This document shows, in pieces, positions 62,938-64,000 of a stretch of 64,000 bases of DNA. The position numbers were made by a program, and so were the translations under genes. The stretch is taken from NCBI RefSeq assembly GCF_900109645.1, contig NZ_FOBG01000004.1:124001-188000 (forward strand), written 5' to 3'. Position 1 is the stretch's first letter, and every line of letters begins with the position of its first letter. The notes beneath the pieces were generated by a model, which saw nothing but the letters and a program-made list of their open reading frames with translations, ran no database searches and was not told the origin of the DNA. This DNA is from Duganella sp. CF402. Lineage in GTDB: Bacteria; Pseudomonadota; Gammaproteobacteria; Burkholderiales; Burkholderiaceae_D.

Positions 62938-63113
62938 GCAGATTTTTCATCTACGCGATCATCGTCACCTTGCTGACTTCGGGCAGCAGCTGGATGCGCA
63001 TGGCGGGCGGCGGCGGCTCGGGCAGCGGCTATCGCGGCAGCACCTGGAGTTCGCACACCGGCGGTGGCGGCGGCAGCTGGGGCGGCGGTTCGGGCGGCGG
63101 AGGCCACAAATGA
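62934..63113 (+). CDS. 59-residue Gly/Ser-rich single-span peptide
   Basis: ATG 62934 overlaps the DUF4178 stop (ATGA), and its stop overlaps the speD start (ATGATG), so it is translationally coupled on both sides. Residues 3-17 are hydrophobic (RFFIYAIIVTLLTSG); the tail is Gly/Ser/Trp-rich (GSGSGYRGSTWSSHTGGGGG and further GGGSGGGG), ending HK. It is too short for usual gene calls, but the overlaps argue it is real. It could be a small membrane adaptor. Confidence 0.75.
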   Translation: MSRFFIYAIIVTLLTSGSSWMRMAGGGGSGSGYRGSTWSSHTGGGGGSWGGGSGGGGHK

Positions 63114-63475
63114 TGCACGCCCCGATTCACGCGCCATCGGGCACCCACGTGCTGGCCGACCTGAGCGGCATCGCTGCTGAAAAATTAAGCGACTGCGGCG
63201 CGCTCGAACAACTGCTGCGCGACGCCGCGCTGGCCGCCGACGCGCGCGTGCTGTTCAGCCACTTCCACGCTTTCGGCGAAGGCCAGGGCGTGACCGGCGT
63301 GGTGCTGCTGGCCGAATCGCACATCACCATCCACACCTGGCCGGAATGCGGCTTCGCCGCCGCCGACATCTTCATGTGCGGCAGCGCGCAGCCGGAGTTA
63401 GCGCTTGCTCTCATCAAACAGGCCCTGGAGCCTGAGGCCACCCATATCCACACCGCGCGGCGCGGGCCGCGATAA
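63110..63475 (+). CDS. speD: S-adenosylmethionine decarboxylase proenzyme
   Basis: 121 residues of the short bacterial/archaeal SpeD class. The autocleavage motif is AESHITIHTWPE, with cleavage at E69-S70 to form the pyruvoyl group; H75 and C90 are at the catalytic spacings known for the Thermotoga enzyme. FHAFGEGQGVTGVVLL is also typical. Makes decarboxylated SAM, the aminopropyl donor for the spermidine-synthase-like enzyme divergent from this operon. The start overlaps the small-peptide stop. Confidence 0.95.
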   Translation: MMHAPIHAPSGTHVLADLSGIAAEKLSDCGALEQLLRDAALAADARVLFSHFHAFGEGQGVTGVVLLAESHITIHTWPECGFAAADIFMCGSAQPELALALIKQALEPEATHIHTARRGPR

Positions 63476-63484
63476 GGAGCCATC

Positions 63485-63850
63485 ATGGGATTGTCGACAC
63501 TGGGGCAAATCGCCCTCCCCGTCACCAGCACCGACCGCGCCGAGCAGTTTTACGGCGAAGCGCTGGGCTTGCCCAAGCTGTTCCGCTTTGGCGAACTGGT
63601 GTTCTTCAACTGCGGTGGCGTGCGGCTGATGCTGGAAGGCGGCAAGGACAAGGTCGACGTCGGCACCGGCGTGTGCCACTACTTCAAGGTCGAGCAGGTC
63701 GAGGCAGTGGCCGCCGACCTCCAAGCCAAGGGCGTGACCTTCGAACGCGAACCGCACCTGATCGCCAAGATGCCCGACCACGAATTGTGGATGGGCTTCT
63801 TCCGCGATCCGGACGGCCATCTGCTGGCGGTGATGGAAGAGAAACGCTGA
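63485..63850 (+). CDS. VOC family (glyoxalase-like) protein
   Basis: 121 residues with a AAGGAG site before ATG 63485. One vicinal-oxygen-chelate domain: LGQIALPVTSTDRAEQFYGE (about 6-25), LGLPKLFRFGELVFFNCGGV, and the HELWMGFFRDPDGHLLAVME end with a metal-binding glutamate. Substrate unknown; methylglyoxal is only one of many options. It could be the end of the speD transcript or an unrelated passenger. Confidence 0.9.
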   Translation: MGLSTLGQIALPVTSTDRAEQFYGEALGLPKLFRFGELVFFNCGGVRLMLEGGKDKVDVGTGVCHYFKVEQVEAVAADLQAKGVTFEREPHLIAKMPDHELWMGFFRDPDGHLLAVMEEKR

Positions 63851-63853
63851 CCG

Positions 63854-64000
63854 TCAGGCAGCGGCCTGCTCCGCCGCCAATGCCGCATCCTTTTCGTGCG
63901 CGGCGATGGCGGCCGGGCGGCTGTTCACACGCTCCACATACTGCTCGATGACGGGCAGCTTGGGCACGATGCCGAACATCAGCATCCAGCCAAACGCCGT
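63854..64000 (-). CDS. Glutathione S-transferase, C-terminal part (5' end outside window)
   Basis: The last 48 codons before a TGA at 63854-63856 read TAFGWMLMFGIVPKLPVIEQ, then YVERVNSRPAAIAAHEKDAA and LAAEQAAA. This pattern is the end of the GST C-terminal helical domain in GstA/YfcF-like proteins. The gene runs off the right edge, so the N-terminal thioredoxin fold is not seen. Confidence 0.75.
   Translation of the reverse strand, partial: TAFGWMLMFGIVPKLPVIEQYVERVNSRPAAIAAHEKDAALAAEQAAA

Noticed and set aside
63000..63110. GGC-rich repeats near the small peptide
   Set aside because: They are codon repeats of a Gly/Ser-rich coding tail, not a separate DNA repeat element.

Overview
The window looks like a contiguous chromosomal piece of a GC-rich Gram-negative betaproteobacterium, most likely an Oxalobacteraceae member of the Massilia/Duganella type. 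The reasons are the TonB receptor style, the EttA/RarD/Kup and argB/HAD nucleotidase/SlmA neighbourhoods, two polyhydroxyalkanoate depolymerases and the many outer-membrane proteins. This placement is inferred from gene content only. Coding density is high. Starts and stops overlap often, and several convergent gene pairs overlap at their 3' ends.

Layout. 1-9.3 kb is an envelope and iron-uptake region: a Fur-box siderophore receptor with a PepSY protein, a LysR regulator, a large TonB receptor, and an ExbB-ExbD operon whose third gene is an unusual membrane-anchored beta-sandwich protein. 9.3-10.5 kb holds an organic hydroperoxide resistance protein and an ElaA acetyltransferase whose start codon lies in a perfect hairpin. 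10.5-17.6 kb holds a histidine kinase and a sigma-54-type response regulator divergent from a HlyD-ABC-FtsX export operon, with a near-consensus -24/-12 promoter and two matching upstream palindromes. 17.7-26 kb holds a two-domain FKBP lipoprotein, Kup, RarD, EttA, an outer-membrane barrel and a chemoreceptor. 26-32.1 kb is housekeeping or accessory: AlkB-like, a molybdopterin-fold protein, a DUF2520/DUF924/MgtC run and aminopeptidase P. 32.2-32.75 kb is an AT-rich decayed HigBA toxin-antitoxin remnant.

32.8-42.1 kb is a Crp/Fnr regulator divergent from an eight-gene operon: acyl-CoA synthetase, a complete branched-chain-type ABC importer, an MmcQ/YjbR protein and a PaaK-like ligase. It plausibly takes up and activates an organic acid. 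42.1-47.1 kb holds a purine phosphoribosyltransferase, nitronate monooxygenase, an MBL hydrolase, and a CopG-type regulator with a PHA depolymerase preceded by phased operator-like half-sites. 47.2-54.9 kb holds ArgB, tRNA-Thr, a TraB/GumN protein, a HAD nucleotidase, SlmA, a PabB-PabC fusion, a FtrA-type regulator divergent from a rhodanese, and an exported glutathione peroxidase.

55-63.9 kb ends with a second PHA depolymerase of permuted topology, PPK2, and the most intriguing cluster of the window. A membrane spermidine-synthase-like protein and a Tat-type FAD oxidoreductase are divergent, across a shared palindrome, from DUF350, SPFH/SHOCT, DUF4178, a 59-residue glycine-rich membrane peptide and SpeD. 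This looks like a polyamine-linked membrane system. The window closes with a VOC protein and the end of a glutathione S-transferase.
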